A stretch of DNA of 45,194 nt. Source: Chara braunii (lineage: Eukaryota; Streptophyta; Charophyceae; Charales; Characeae). Below are positions 1 through 9,701 of this stretch, piece by piece. The position numbers and the translations under genes were made by a program. The notes under the pieces were generated by a model that did no database searches, was not told the origin of the DNA, and saw nothing but the letters and a program-made list of their open reading frames with translations. The DNA lies in assembly GCA_003427395.1 (NCBI GenBank), contig BFEA01000052.1:336308-381501 (forward strand), written 5' to 3'. Position 1 is the stretch's first letter; each line of letters starts with the position of its first letter.

Positions 1-78
<78 letters not shown>
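1..78. repeat. (GA)n microsatellite at window edge
   Basis: Pure GA dinucleotide run that continues beyond the left edge. No coding content. Confidence 0.98.
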
Positions 79-80
<2 letters not shown>

Positions 81-221
81 GTGGTTCTTTCAGAGCACGT
101 AAGCACACTTAGCAGAGATTGTGCTCATGCTGACAGATATTTGATTTGGGGAATTTTCAGCAACTTTATTTCTTTATCACAGTAAGTTTATGACTTCATC
201 TTCATTTTTGTGTTTGTCAGA

Positions 222-331
222 GTACCGCTCGAATAGAACGCCCAATCATTCATCATAGCTGTACGTGGTGCAAGTTTCAGTCCAGCGACAGCCATAATGA
301 CAGCGCGTTCTATTCGGGTGAAGATGGTAGC
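222..331. mobile_element. Foldback/MITE element, family F copy 1
   Basis: The left arm has GTACC then TCGAATAGAACGCCC; the right arm has GCGTTCTATTCGGGTGAAG and ends in GGTAGC. The arms are inverted copies around a short centre carrying CATAGCTG and CAGCCATAATGA. It is the same family as 2273-2386. The left arm lacks the ATCTTCA stretch present in that copy, so this one is partly eroded. No reading frame. The transposase family is unknown. Confidence 0.75.
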
Positions 332-549
332 ATTGCTGCATTGAGTGAATTTGAGTCCATTGATGAGAATGAGCCAGCGGCTTCCTTTTCCACCAGGGAA
401 TTAGAATTCAGGCAATGAAACCCTAAACCCATATGCTATTATGCTCCCTTTCTGGAGGACTTAAAACCCACTACATTACATGTGTCGCAGCATACCTCCA
501 TCCATCTCATTACGTCAGGATCTGAACTGAACTCGCGATCCAGCCAGCA
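332..549. other. Stretch without recognised feature
   Basis: About 220 bases between a foldback element and the minisatellite. I see no gene, RNA or repeat here. Confidence 0.5.
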
Positions 550-790
550 GTTACTGCAGTCAATGTGTAGTTACTGCAGTCAATGTGTAGTTACTGCAGT
601 TACTGCAGTCAATGTGTAGTTACTGAAGTTACTGCAGTCAATGTGCAGTTACTGCAGTCAATGTGTAGTTACTGCAGTCAATGTGTAGTTACTGCAGTGA
701 ATGTGTAGTTACTGCAGTGAATGTGTAGTTACTGCAGTTAATGTGTCCTTACTGCAGTCAATGTGTAGTTACTGCAGTCAGTGTGTAGTA
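550..790. repeat. 20-bp minisatellite
   Basis: About a dozen head-to-tail copies of a 20-bp unit close to AGTTACTGCAGTCAATGTGT, with occasional short units (TTACTGCAG repeated without the rest) and single-base variants. Each unit carries a PstI-type CTGCAG palindrome. Confidence 0.95.
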
Positions 791-1424
791 GCGTACCATT
801 CAGCCACAAGAGCTGAGTGCGTACACCTCCACCGATTTGATGCGTGCATTGATTCTGCCTTGTGTTTTCTGGTTTTGTAAAGAAAAGATTTCTCTCTTCA
901 TGAACAGCTGGAAACTGGGTCCACCACCCCTCGCATCTCTGGTACGCATGCAATCGCTCCCTCCCATTATGACCAGACGCTGCTGCCTTTCAGTGCCTTG
1001 TGTTTTGTAGTCGAGGATTGTGTTAGCGAGCGTTGTGGGGATGAAGACCCTGGTCAAGCGTTCAGATTCACGAAAACGGGCTTTCAATTAACTTCAATAG
1101 CAATGCAACTGTTTCGACGGCTTTCGTTTGAGACATGACGATTTGTTTCCAGAGCGCAGCAGCGACTGTGTGGTCGCTGGAACAGAATTGGCGCCGAGGT
1201 TTGCAAGCAGTCGCTCGCTACAGGTCCGTCGCCAGGCCTGTGGGCATTGCTGCACGGCACACGAAACGAAAAACGAAACGAAGGTATCTTCCCCCAGAAA
1301 ATGGCCAGGTTCATCGGTTTGCTATAAATAGTAACGAGTGAATTTTGCCACCTTTGGTGGGCAGATGCACTCGTTTCGTTTTCGTTCTGTGTGCCGTGCG
1401 GCGAGACCCTGTGTCATCGGGTCT
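791..1424. other. No recognised gene
   Basis: Short frames exist on both strands but none resembles a known family or extends far. Part of the stretch (1255-1390) is rich in ACGAAACGAAA-type simple sequence. I can support nothing further. Confidence 0.5.
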
Positions 1425-1690
1425 GCACCAGGCTTGCGCCAGGTCTGTGCCACCGGAGTTCTCTTCTCTTCCCGGTCGCTGCTAGGTGTCTGTGCGATCG
1501 GTCATTTGCATTGCAGGTCTGTTCCACCAGGTCTATTCCAGGTTTGCATCAGGTCTGTGTACCTAGCCTGTGCCAGAAAGACTCTGTGCCAGTGCACCAG
1601 GCTTGCGCCAGGTCTGTGCCAGCAGAGTTCTCTTCTCTTCCCGGTCGCTGCTAGGCGTCTGTGCGATCGGTCATTTGCATTGCAGGTCTG
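1425..1690. repeat. 169-bp tandem duplication with CCAGGTCTG subrepeats
   Basis: The ~97-bp segment at 1425-1521 recurs at 1594-1690 with only a few changes (period 169). The spacer and downstream DNA to ~1765 are built from shorter degenerate copies of CCAGGTCTGTGCC. The overlapping reading frames simply translate this repeat. Confidence 0.9.
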
Positions 1691-1765
1691 ATCCAGGTTT
1701 GCATCAGGTCTGTTTCCCTGGCCTGTGCCGGAAAGAATCTGTGCCAGGCCTGTCGCAGGTCTGTG

Positions 1766-2272
1766 CCATCACGCCATTTTAAGGTAAGGCTGGCGTCAGG
1801 TCGGTTTCCTCGTCAATAGGCTCTTTACAATATTCATTCAATGATTATAATTTATAAGTCCTTAACGCACCACTGCATGGCGCGAGCCAAGTTTGAGAGT
1901 CGGATTGAGCCTCTCCTAAAATTTTGGAGGCTCGCACGCCATCGATAAAATAAATCAACGGCCGGGCGACGGCTTCTGAAAGCGACCCGCGGCCGATGGC
2001 TGGCATGTCCTGGTGATCTCATGCCGGGTTTGCTCCACGCGCCTGACAGTTGGCAATGTCGTACGACAGGCTTGCGCTAGAGACCTCTGACGCACACGTG
2101 TCGCTGATACACTCCTGCAAAAGGCCTCCGCTGCAAAAGATTACCCGGCAGGAATGGAATCCATGGTCTGGTCTGTTGTTTATTATTCACAGTTACGTGT
2201 GTGTGCCATGCAGCCACAGGGCAGGTACATGGAGCTGGAGCTACCTGTCTTACTTCTGTGACACGAGTAGTA
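1766..2272. other. Intergenic stretch with one short hairpin
   Basis: No gene recognised. A small imperfect palindrome lies at 1907-1936 (GAGCCTC against GAGGCTC around an AAAATTTT centre). Confidence 0.5.
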
Positions 2273-2386
2273 GGTACCATCTTCACCCGAATAGAACGCC
2301 CAGTTATTATAGCTGTGGCTGGACTGAAAAGTGCACCAGGTATGGCTATAATGACCGGGCATTCTATTCGGGTGAAGACGGTAGCC
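2273..2386. mobile_element. Foldback/MITE element, family F copy 2
   Basis: Arms of about 45 bp. The left arm begins GGTACCATCTTCACCCGAA and the right arm ends TTCGGGTGAAGACGGTAGCC. Interior TTATTATAGC and GCTATAATGAC also pair. This is the best-preserved copy of the family also seen at 222-331 and, with altered but still paired arms, at 6265-6365. Confidence 0.85.
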
Positions 2387-2435
2387 CTGCGGAATTGAGT
2401 AAGCTATGGGTCTCGATGCACTACTCTCCACTCGC

Positions 2436-2484
2436 CGGGAAATCGGAGAGTACGCAGAGAGTTGTCAGTGTCTCCGATTTCCCG
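2436..2484. other. Perfect 14-bp stem, 21-nt loop hairpin
   Basis: CGGGAAATCGGAGA at 2436-2449 pairs perfectly with TCTCCGATTTCCCG at 2471-2484. The CTCTCCGA motif relates it to the hairpin repeat at 3183-3267. Confidence 0.8.
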
Positions 2485-2744
2485 ACCGGTTTGGGTCATC
2501 GCTGCGCTACTCTACAATCCCGGACCCTACAACTGTTGAGGGCACAAGAGGACAGCTGAAAGTCCCCATTTGTCCGCCCAGACAGGAGGTGCACTCTCCA
2601 AGGCCGGAGCAAATGCGTGGTTACGTCGAAGGAGGTCCCTCTTCCGCGTAACGGATTTTGCTGGCTGGGCACTCTCTGAATTCGGAGAGGGCGCCACTTC
2701 GATGGTGAATTCTGACAGCTATATGAGAGAGTTTTGTCGGTGGT

Positions 2745-3290
2745 CCATCGTAGAGTTAGTGCAGCGACTAAAAAAAAAAAAACTCTCCGATTTTCGTTTT
2801 TTTAATAAGGGCGATGGCCTTGAGGTATTATCATCGGACTAACCAGCCCAGGTAAATTCAATCTTGTGTCTAATCTGACAACGGTGGCCTGATAGCCTTT
2901 TCAGGGAACCCCCAACGGGGGACACCGGCCAGGGGACAGCCGGTGGCAGAGGGACCGAGCATCATCTGAGTGGCCAGTCACTGTGCCTCCCCGATTACCC
3001 CCCTCCCCTATGAACATCAGCAGAGACTGCTTTTTAATGCCAATTGGGGGGACCAACGGGCTATCTCTAGGTGGCGGGCGCCAAGCATGCCCAGGAAGGT
3101 ACATGAGGCCAATGGGGATTGAACCCAAGACCTCCTGAATGCCACTTGCGTGCCTTGCCGACTGAGCTAGGCCGCTGGATAAACTCTCCGATTTCGGCCA
3201 TCGGAGAGTAGTGCAGCAATTAAAAAAAAAAAAAAAAAAAACTCTCCGATTTCGGACATCGGAGAGTAGTGCAGCGATAGACCCTATGCT
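2745..3290. repeat. Hairpin repeat (CTCTCCGAT) with A-tracts, split by a SINE
   Basis: Units consist of an A-run, the arm ACTCTCCGAT, a 7-nt loop TTCGGNC, the arm ATCGGAGAGT and the tail AGTGCAGC. Two complete copies are at 3183-3209 and 3241-3267, each a perfect 10-bp stem. A partial copy is at ~2745-2805. The copies are separated by the SINE at ~2890-3178, so the array is older than that insertion. Confidence 0.8.
2890..3178 (-). mobile_element. tRNA-headed SINE-like element
   Basis: On the minus strand the head carries a Pol III box A (TAGCTCAGTCGG, 3158-3169) and box B (GGGTTCAATCC, 3116-3126) at normal internal-promoter spacing. A ~220-bp unrelated body follows. A good cloverleaf does not form: the acceptor and anticodon stems are poor. 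This is therefore a tRNA-derived retroposon or pseudo-tRNA rather than a functional tRNA gene. The element lies within a run of CTCTCCGAT hairpin units. The exact 3' end is uncertain. Confidence 0.65.
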
Positions 3291-3774
3291 GGTGTTCTGA
3301 GCGAATTGAAATCTGTCTGCAACAAAAACAAAGCTGAACAGGTTATTACTGAACCAGTTGCGTGCGTTATTCCTCAGGGCGCATGTATTCACATTTTGTA
3401 CTTTTTTGCGTATGGCCATGTCTGCTGTCAGGTATGCACAGAAAATCCTCTTTTTTTTTCTTTTTTTTTTTGTAATTTAAACACCCCCACGAGTGGTAGT
3501 GGTGCTGATAAGAGCAGACACAAAGTCCCAATTTGAGTATGCCACCAATCCGCTTGAAAGTTAAAACTAATTACGCATGCATGCAGATGATGGATGCACA
3601 TTAACATTCATTTACCCATCCGCCTGTCTTCTTCCCGGCCCCTGAATGAGCAATGGTGCAATGTATTCCCTTCTTCTTTTTTCTTTTTTCCTTTCTGCTG
3701 TTTTCCTTTGCCTTTGTTTTTTTTCCTTTTCTAAGTTTTCTTTTCTTTTTTGAAGTTTTTTCTTTGTGAATTTG
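3291..3774. other. T-rich intergenic stretch
   Basis: Contains poly-T and TTTTC tracts (3450-3475, 3670-3770). No gene recognised. Confidence 0.5.
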
Positions 3775-3831
3775 CACCATTTCTCGATTTATGTGCGTCA
3801 TCCTTTCGCTGGGCCATGGTAATCTTCTTGC
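3775..3831 (-). pseudogene. U6 snRNA fragment (3' half)
   Basis: The minus strand matches the second half of U6: a degenerate GAAGATTA block, an ATGGCCC block, GGATGACGCACATAAATCG and AGAAATGG. The 5' half is absent and replaced by unrelated sequence. Truncated retropseudogene or part of a chimeric repeat. It sits just outside the left arm of the inverted repeat at 3856-4777. Confidence 0.75.
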
Positions 3832-3855
3832 AAGTTCTTGGAATAATTCGTTTTT

Positions 3856-4219
3856 GGGAAAATTTGCAAAATGCCCCTGAATTTTCCGTTTATTTGCGAC
3901 TTGCTCTCGGACGGCCGATTTTTCCTGATTTGCCCCTGGGGCCTCTGAACTTTCGTGCAGACCCCTGTCAGCGAGGGGGGCAACTTTTCGGAATGCCCCT
4001 ACCGGACCTGCAGTCCCATTTCCCGTGGTGCCTGTCCGATTTGCCCTCCTGCGGAGCATGCATCTTTGTGAGATGCCATTGAACAGGGAGGGACCAGGAT
4101 CGGTGGAAGTGCTGTCACCAGCTGCACCTGATGGACTGCCATGGTACATCAGGTTGGGTTCAGAACGTTGGTCATGCCCGCAGAGTAGGCAACAAAAGGT
4201 GTGTGCGTGTGTGAAACCC

Positions 4220-4283
<64 letters not shown>

Positions 4284-4284
4284 N

Positions 4285-4326
<42 letters not shown>

Positions 4327-4777
4327 AGAACCATGATGTGCATGACATGGGGGGGGGCGCGCAGGCCCAAAATGCCCAGCCACAGAGGCCCAAGTACATG
4401 CAAAACGATGGAGGGCGCAGCAGAAAGATGACAACATGGGTAAATTTCTGCTATGCCCCGGTAGCTCCCATCCCAGGGCCAGGGGAATGGCCGCAACTGC
4501 CAACAACAGCCGTGGGGGCATACTGAAAAGATGCATGGTACCGGTAGGGGCATATGGCAAATTCTAGTGCAGGTCTTCAACGGCCAACAGGCAGGGGCAC
4601 ACTGGAAGTTTGGCGGTGGTACCGGTAGGGCATATTGAACATATTTCAGGCCCAAGTGATGCCAGGGGTTTTCTGGAAACTTGAGACGTTGTCAGAGGGG
4701 CAAATCAGGAAAAATCAGCCGTCCGAGGGCAAATCGCAATAAACGGACAATTCACGGGCATTTTGCAAATTTTCCCT
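3856..4777. mobile_element. Foldback element with ~82-bp inverted arms
   Basis: The arm at 3856-3937 (starts GGGAAAATTTGCAAAATGCC, ends TTTGCCCCT) is an inverted copy of 4695-4777 with roughly 10% mismatch. The ~757-bp interior is non-coding and contains the compound microsatellite. U6-like copies lie outside each arm, both on the minus strand. Confidence 0.8.
4221..4325. repeat. (GT)n-(GA)n compound microsatellite
   Basis: A GT run changes to a GA run at a single N (4284). The N marks unresolved array length. The long reading frames crossing it are low-complexity artefacts. Confidence 0.97.
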
Positions 4778-4809
4778 TCCGATTTTATTTATTTATTTAT
4801 TTTTTTATT

Positions 4810-4860
4810 AAAAATTTGGACCATTTCTCGATTTATGTGTGTCCTCCTTGCGCAGGGGCC

Positions 4861-4892
<32 letters not shown>

Positions 4893-4911
4893 ACGGATGT
4901 CCCGAAGGACC
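4810..4911 (-). ncRNA. U6: Near full-length U6 snRNA-like sequence
   Basis: On the minus strand this covers essentially all of U6: the GTCC-TTCG-GGAC 5' stem-loop, TTAAAATTGGAACGATACAG, the invariant ACAGAGAAGATTAGCATGGC block, CCCTGCGCAAGGA, ATAAATCG and the AAATGGTCCAAA 3' end. It finishes with TTTTT, a Pol III stop (4814-4810). Family knowledge: U6 forms the catalytic core of the spliceosome with U2 and U4. Differences include GGAGGACACA in place of the usual GGATGACACG. No convincing plant USE or TATA element is visible upstream; instead there is a degraded partial duplicate of the U6 5' end (4912-4935). Either a real gene or, more likely, a retropseudogene. Confidence 0.6.
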
Positions 4912-5193
4912 CCTTCCGATTTTAGCAGATGTCCATGTAGCACTTTTCTCTCTTTGTGCCAAGGAGAGGAGAGGAAACCAGGGAAAAGAGAGAGTGGCGC
5001 CCGCCTACCTTTTTTGTTTTGTTTTTTTACCATAACATCCTGTGATGGCCTAACCCGCCTACTGTCTAGACACTCAGAGAACATAAAAGAGCAGGAAAGA
5101 GAGAGTTGCCACTTGAATCAATCTACGCGCCAGTGAGTTGGGAGGGGTTGGAATTGGGGTCCTGTCGGCAGAGAGATTGCATTTTGTACCCTG
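4912..5193. other. No recognised gene
   Basis: Contains a degraded U6 5'-end duplicate at 4912-4935 and A/G-rich low-complexity sequence. Nothing else supportable. Confidence 0.45.
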
Positions 5194-5406
5194 TTAGGGC
5201 ATACTCACACTACCACGCATTTTCGCAAAATCGCAAATGTTATGTGGTTTTCCGGGTCACACACCAGGCACGTATTTTGCGTGTTCACACAAAAGGGCAC
5301 GTAAATGTCAGCGGCCTGGACAGCCGCGGGCTTACATATTGTGCGGGGACCTCCCGAGGTCCCCGCAAAATCGTATTTCTTTTTCCTCTACTGCTTTCTG
5401 GAAGCA

Positions 5407-5446
<40 letters not shown>

Positions 5447-5634
5447 ACGATATACAGTGCGTTGTGCTGTCTGACTGCACACAAGGCATTTTCGCATCTC
5501 AAGTCCAGGTCGCGACCCTGTCCTTTCTGCTTTGGGCACAAATGGGTGAGCAGTGTGACCTGCAGGTGCCATATAAACGCAAATTCACATCCGTCAAATT
5601 TGCAGAAACACGTGGTTGTGTGAGTATCCCCTTA
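5194..5634. mobile_element. Non-autonomous TIR element (~441 bp)
   Basis: The left end TTAGGGCATACTCACAC and the right end GTGTGAGTATCCCCTTA are inverted copies, continuing inward through CACTACCACG/CGTGGTTGTG. The interior has CGCAAAAT-type subterminal motifs and a (TA)n tract at 5410-5443. A related end (GGGCACACTCACACTAACAC) lies at 45098. No transposase frame and no clear target duplication. Confidence 0.7.
5410..5443. repeat. (TA)n microsatellite
   Basis: Pure TA dinucleotide run inside the TIR element. Confidence 0.95.
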
Positions 5635-5637
5635 GAG

Positions 5638-6142
5638 TAGTAGAGGGGTTGCCATTTGGATCCTGTCAATGGAGGGGTTGCAGTTTGCATCCCGCCAGAC
5701 TCTATTATTGGTTGGAGCCTATTGGGGGATGGGTAACTTGCGGTGTGTAGTCCCGTTTTCCGCAAAAATTGGAAGAAAAGAAGAAGGCAGTCTGGAAGCA
5801 AATCACACTTTTTATTTGTGTGTGTGTGTGTGTGTAGTCCCGTTGTCCGCAAAAATTGGTGCGCGGGAGAGCTGGGAATCTCTCAACAGTTTTCCACTCC
5901 TCCCTCTCCTCGCTGAAGAGATCCTGTCCGGAATTAAGGTGCGTGGATTCACTCCTGTGGGTTCCAAGTTGCAACCCCTCTAGTGCCGATAGTGGGGTTG
6001 CACTATTACAGAGGGGTGGCAAATTGGATCCCTATAGACTTGTATAGAGGGGTTGCGATTTGGATCCCGGTTGAGGGGTTGCATCCCTATAGAAGGGTTG
6101 CCATATGCATCCCCATAGAGGGGTTGCAAATTTGATACCCAA
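5638..6142. repeat. Degenerate array of GAGGGGTTGCAATTTGGATCC units
   Basis: At least eight copies of a motif near GAGGGGTTGC-NATTTGGATCCC occur at ~5642, 5671, 5992, 6020, 6045, 6073, 6100 and 6117, with one inverted at ~5955. A second motif, TAGTCCCGTTNTCCGCAAAA, is duplicated at ~5749 and ~5835. Spacing is irregular. Non-coding. Confidence 0.7.
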
Positions 6143-6264
6143 ATGATGTGAGGTGGGAATTTCTAAAGACTTTGCACTCCTCACTCGCCAAAGGGATTCC
6201 GTTTGTGATCGCCGGGGAACTTCAGTGCGACCCATTTCCTTTCCTCATTCTTGTATGCCACAGT

Positions 6265-6365
6265 CTTCCCCCAAATACAACGTACGGTCATTATAGTAGC
6301 TGGATTTCGGGTATCTTTCAGTCTAAATACAGCTATAATGACCATACGTTGTATTCGGGGGGAAG
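6265..6365. mobile_element. Foldback/MITE element, family F-like copy 3
   Basis: Arms of ~40 bp: CTTCCCCCAAATACAACG on the left pairs with CGTTGTATTCGGGGGGAAG on the right, and TCATTATAG pairs with CTATAATGA. The layout matches copies 1 and 2, but several arm positions differ in both arms at once (for example AATAGAA/TTCTATT becomes AATACAA/TTGTATT), so pairing is kept. Confidence 0.8.
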
Positions 6366-6532
6366 AAGGTAATGCCTCTCACAGGCCAAACTTCATCACA
6401 ACCTTGATAGATGGCTAGACACAATCTAACTAGCCAGCCCAGCGACAACCTCCTTTTCTTCATTCTTTTTTTTTTTTTTTTTTTCCAGCTGAGAAGATGG
6501 GAGTCACCTCCCCTAGCAGACCTGTACAGGCC

Positions 6533-6710
6533 CTTAAAGCACCAGTACCCCACATATCGGCCCGCAGGTGTCAGCGTGAAACCCGCACCACTTCGGAGGG
6601 TGCCAAATTGTTTTTTCAACGGCGGGCCTGCCCGCACCGCGCCTCCAAGTTTTGCTTGTGGCGACAAAGACTTGCTGCAAGGCTGGGGCCGTGTACTCGC
6701 GGTTTAAACC
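6533..6710. mobile_element. MITE family G (GTTTAAACCACCAGTA ends), copy a
   Basis: The left end CTTAAAGCACCAGTACCCC and the right end GTACTCGCGGTTTAAACC are degenerate inverted repeats. The right half is an inverted match to the left half of copy b (7027-7232). No coding capacity. Confidence 0.65.
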
Positions 6711-7026
6711 AAAAAAAAAAAAAAAGAAGAAGAGAAGATTCTACTACTATGCCAGGCTGCTAGCGATACTTGGGTTCAAATTCTTCCTACCTCTTTATGA
6801 CTCATTCCTGTCAATTACTGCATCCAAAAAAGAGAGAGCAGACCAATGGAGGAGGGAGAGGAGGAGGAGGGGATAAAGTGCCTGTCTAGGGTTTTGGTCT
6901 ACTTCATCAGTCAGCCAGACTTCTCTTTTTTTGTCAGTCTGATTATTCAACTCTTCTCATTGTTGTGGCTAAGTTGGTACTAACAGTCAGCCAGACTTCC
7001 TTTTTTTTTTCCTTTTTTTTGGGTAT

Positions 7027-7232
7027 GTTCAAGCGCAAGTATACGGCCCCAGCCTTGCAGCAAAACATCTTCTCGCCACAAGATTGTTTTTGCGGCTCGG
7101 GCTTACCGGACCACAAGGGCTGGCGCTGCCAGCCAAAAAAGAAAAGAAGTGCTGCGCTGGCAGTTAGGAAAGTGCGCCGCTGGCGGTTCGGAAAAAGAGG
7201 CCCGGGTGTACTGGTGGTTTCAGGCTTCTGTT
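7027..7232. mobile_element. MITE family G, copy b
   Basis: The right end GTGTACTGGTGGTTTCAGG matches the family terminus; the left end is degenerate. The interior has the family block ACCGGACCACAAGGGCTGG, shared with copy c. About 205 bp. Confidence 0.65.
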
Positions 7233-7583
7233 AGTATCAGCTTAACCCCATGTCTAGGGTTTTGGTCTACTGCATCAGTCAGCCAGATTTCCTTTGCTGT
7301 TTCAGTATTGCTAACCTGTTGTGTTCTTCCTTCTTCATTCCCTTCTGGGACCACCAGATACATTTGAAATGTTTAACTCGTCCGAATACACCTGGTCCAG
7401 AAAGCATCCAAATTCATGTAGAGTGTTGTGTAGTGGAGAGAGACGCCAGTCTCTAGCATCCTCCTTTTCAGGGTTGGTATTGTCTGCACCTTCTTGCACA
7501 ATTCTGACTTTTGGGTGTTGGAGAGAATCACTGGTGGTCTGTCTTGAGTCCCCAGTTCTTGATTAGTAGGACAACGAGGAATT
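7233..7583. other. No recognised gene
   Basis: Short overlapping frames only. The ~20-bp phrase GTCTAGGGTTTTGGTCTAC occurs here (~7251) and at ~6885, so part of the flank of copy b duplicates DNA upstream of it. Confidence 0.45.
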
Positions 7584-7710
7584 TAGGGCCTCTCCGCACC
7601 ACTCACCAAATGCGAAAAGGACACAATTATGGTGCGTGTACCTTTCCATGTTCTAGCAGAAAATTCGTTCTCATTTTGTGCATTTGATGAGTGGTGCGGC
7701 GAGGCCCTTA
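7584..7710. mobile_element. 127-bp MITE with ~30-bp TIRs
   Basis: The left TIR starts TAGGGCCTCTCCGCACCAC; the right end reads GTGGTGCGGCGAGGCCCTTA. Only 2-3 mismatches separate the arms. The centre contains TTTCCATGTTCTAGCAGAAA, a motif also found three times in block A. No clear target duplication. Confidence 0.8.
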
Positions 7711-7853
7711 TCCTTCAACCCTTTGCTGTGTTTGCTATGCAGCGTGCTTCTTTTTTTCTGTCCTTCTTGTCCTGACTATTAAGCAACATGCACACAACAG
7801 CCAACATTGCAGTCGAAGACCGCCGTCCTATCCTCCAGCCGAGCTGAGGGGCA

Positions 7854-7994
7854 GATCCCACCGGCAAAGAGGATTGGAAGAAATGTCTGATTGTGGACAG
7901 GTGCGAAAAATTGTGATTGATCTATTTTTCTGCACCTCTGCCTGGAACACGTCCAGATTCAGACATTTCTTCCAATCCTCTTTGCCAGTGGGGT
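7854..7994. mobile_element. 141-bp foldback element with ~37-bp arms
   Basis: GGCAAAGAGGATTGGAAGAA (7863 onward) is repeated in inverted form at the right end, with only a few mismatches over 37 bp. Inner GGTGC/GCACC segments extend the pairing. Confidence 0.85.
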
Positions 7995-8084
7995 CACCGA
8001 CAAACAAAACATGATCTTCCCAGCCGCTAGACCAAAAGTTGGCCTTCTTCAGCCATTCCCTTTTCCAGTTTGCAGTCTGCAAGC

Positions 8085-8250
8085 GTTGATACCAAGCGTT
8101 TGATAGCAAGCGTTTGATAGCAAGCGTCTGATAGCAAGCGTTGGTACCAAGTGTTTGATAGCAAGCATTTGATAGCAAGCGTTGATACCAAGTGTTGATA
8201 CCAAGTGTTGAAACCAAGCGTCTGATATCGAGCGTTGATACCAAGCACTA
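8085..8250. repeat. 13-14-bp minisatellite
   Basis: About a dozen degenerate units of GCGTTGATACCAA / GCGTTTGATAGCAA. Frames across it translate as low-complexity repeats. Confidence 0.92.
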
Positions 8251-8344
8251 CTCCCCAAGGAACCTAGATTATCCTTCAACGAACAGGCACATACTCTTCC
8301 GCTCATGATGGTAGAGAGGCAGTGTCCCCCGTCGCCGAGCCAAC

Positions 8345-8346
<2 letters not shown>

Positions 8347-8394
<48 letters not shown>
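8347..8394. repeat. Long poly-T tract
   Basis: Uninterrupted T run of ~46-48 bases. A second T run (15-16) is at ~8487. Could be the tail of a retroposon on the minus strand; no body recognised. Confidence 0.9.
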
Positions 8395-8396
<2 letters not shown>

Positions 8397-8666
8397 CTGG
8401 TATGCCACAGGTAACTTTTTTGCAAGGCCTGCACTTGGTTGGCCTAGGCCGAGCCTGTTATTTTTTTTTACCTTACGATACCTAGTTTTTTTTTTTTTTT
8501 TTGACAAACCAGTGTTCTTGCTAGGAGAGGTGGTACGAGCACTTCCTCTTAGCAAGAGTCATGGGTGCTCCGGTCTATTGGTGGGGAGCAGCACCTGCTG
8601 GAAAGCGGGTCCAGAGTCTTAGACTCCATTATCTCCAAATCCCAACACCCTATCAAGTTATCAACC

Positions 8667-8882
8667 ATGTTAAACCACCAGTACTTGGCCCATACATCGG
8701 CTGCGGGCGTTTCCCATTAATGCGCCGCGACTGATGGGCTTCGGCCTACCGGACCACAATGGCTGGAGGCGCCAGCCAAAAGAGAATAGAAACGACGCGG
8801 CGGCGGCTCGGTGAAACTTGGCGCGCAGGGCGTTTCCCGGCTCGGCATCAATAGCTGGGCCAACTACTGGTGGTTTAAACAT
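8667..8882. mobile_element. MITE family G, copy c (best preserved)
   Basis: The left end is ATGTTAAACCACCAGTAC; the right end is TACTGGTGGTTTAAACAT. The interior carries TACCGGACCACAATGGCTGG, as in copy b, followed by GCGCCAGCC. 216 bp, non-coding. Confidence 0.8.
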
Positions 8883-9395
8883 TTATCCCTTGCCTTCAAG
8901 TTACACAACCACCCCAGTGAAATGGAATCATTGGAATGTAATACGCAGCTCGCTGACCGGCCTGAACAACGATGAACCGGGTCAAACGGTTATCCCCTGC
9001 CTCATGCAACCTCTTGTGACAAGTTTTGTGCGACGCAAATCCCTGGGGCTATGTAAACAAGCCAACACTGTTTTCCAAGCCGGGCCCACTGAACCAAAAA
9101 GATACGGGGCTGCTGGCAGCATCACGGAGGGAAAGGGTGTGCAGTTTTTCTGCCAACAAATTTGTTTTAGAAACCCAGTTACCAGCGGGCTGCCCGGGTT
9201 TCGTCAAACTGGCCCGGGTGGCCCGGCCTGGCCAGGTCCGGGCAGAGTCTGGTCAAGGTCCTGGGCAATCCTACCGCAAAAAATAAATAAATCAAATCCA
9301 TCTGGAAAAAAAAATATGTCATACAGAAGAACAAATCAAACAACTTTTGGCTGAGGGTCACCCCAAAATTCGTTATGAAATCCGGAATAAAAGTT
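8883..9395. other. No recognised gene
   Basis: Short frames on both strands, none resembling a known family. It ends exactly where block A similarity begins. Confidence 0.45.
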
Positions 9396-9701
9396 GTTGC
9401 CCTATCTAACCGGCGGCAGGGTGGTAGGAGGGGCGGCACGTAGGACAGCAAAGGAAGGCAGCGGCTGCGCGCTTGTTTGTAGGCGGGAGTGAGCCTTTAG
9501 GTATGTGCCAGCCTTAGGCACCACACTGTATTTCTTCATATGGGGCTTCAGCGCTAACTGAGCCTAAGTTGGGGCTTAGGCCTATAGGTTATGGTGATGG
9601 GTTACTGAGATGAACGATCTGGGATCGAGCCCAGCGAGTGGCAATGCGGGAGCAGCAGAGCAGCGAACAGTGTGGAGGATGCCGAGGGGTCGAGGATAGT
9701 T

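Noticed and set aside
3060-3178. Functional tRNA gene
   Set aside because: Internal promoter boxes are good but acceptor and anticodon stems do not pair.
3601-4560. 319-codon minus-strand ORF
   Set aside because: Runs through the GT/GA microsatellite and an N; translation is SLSLS/HTHTH low complexity.
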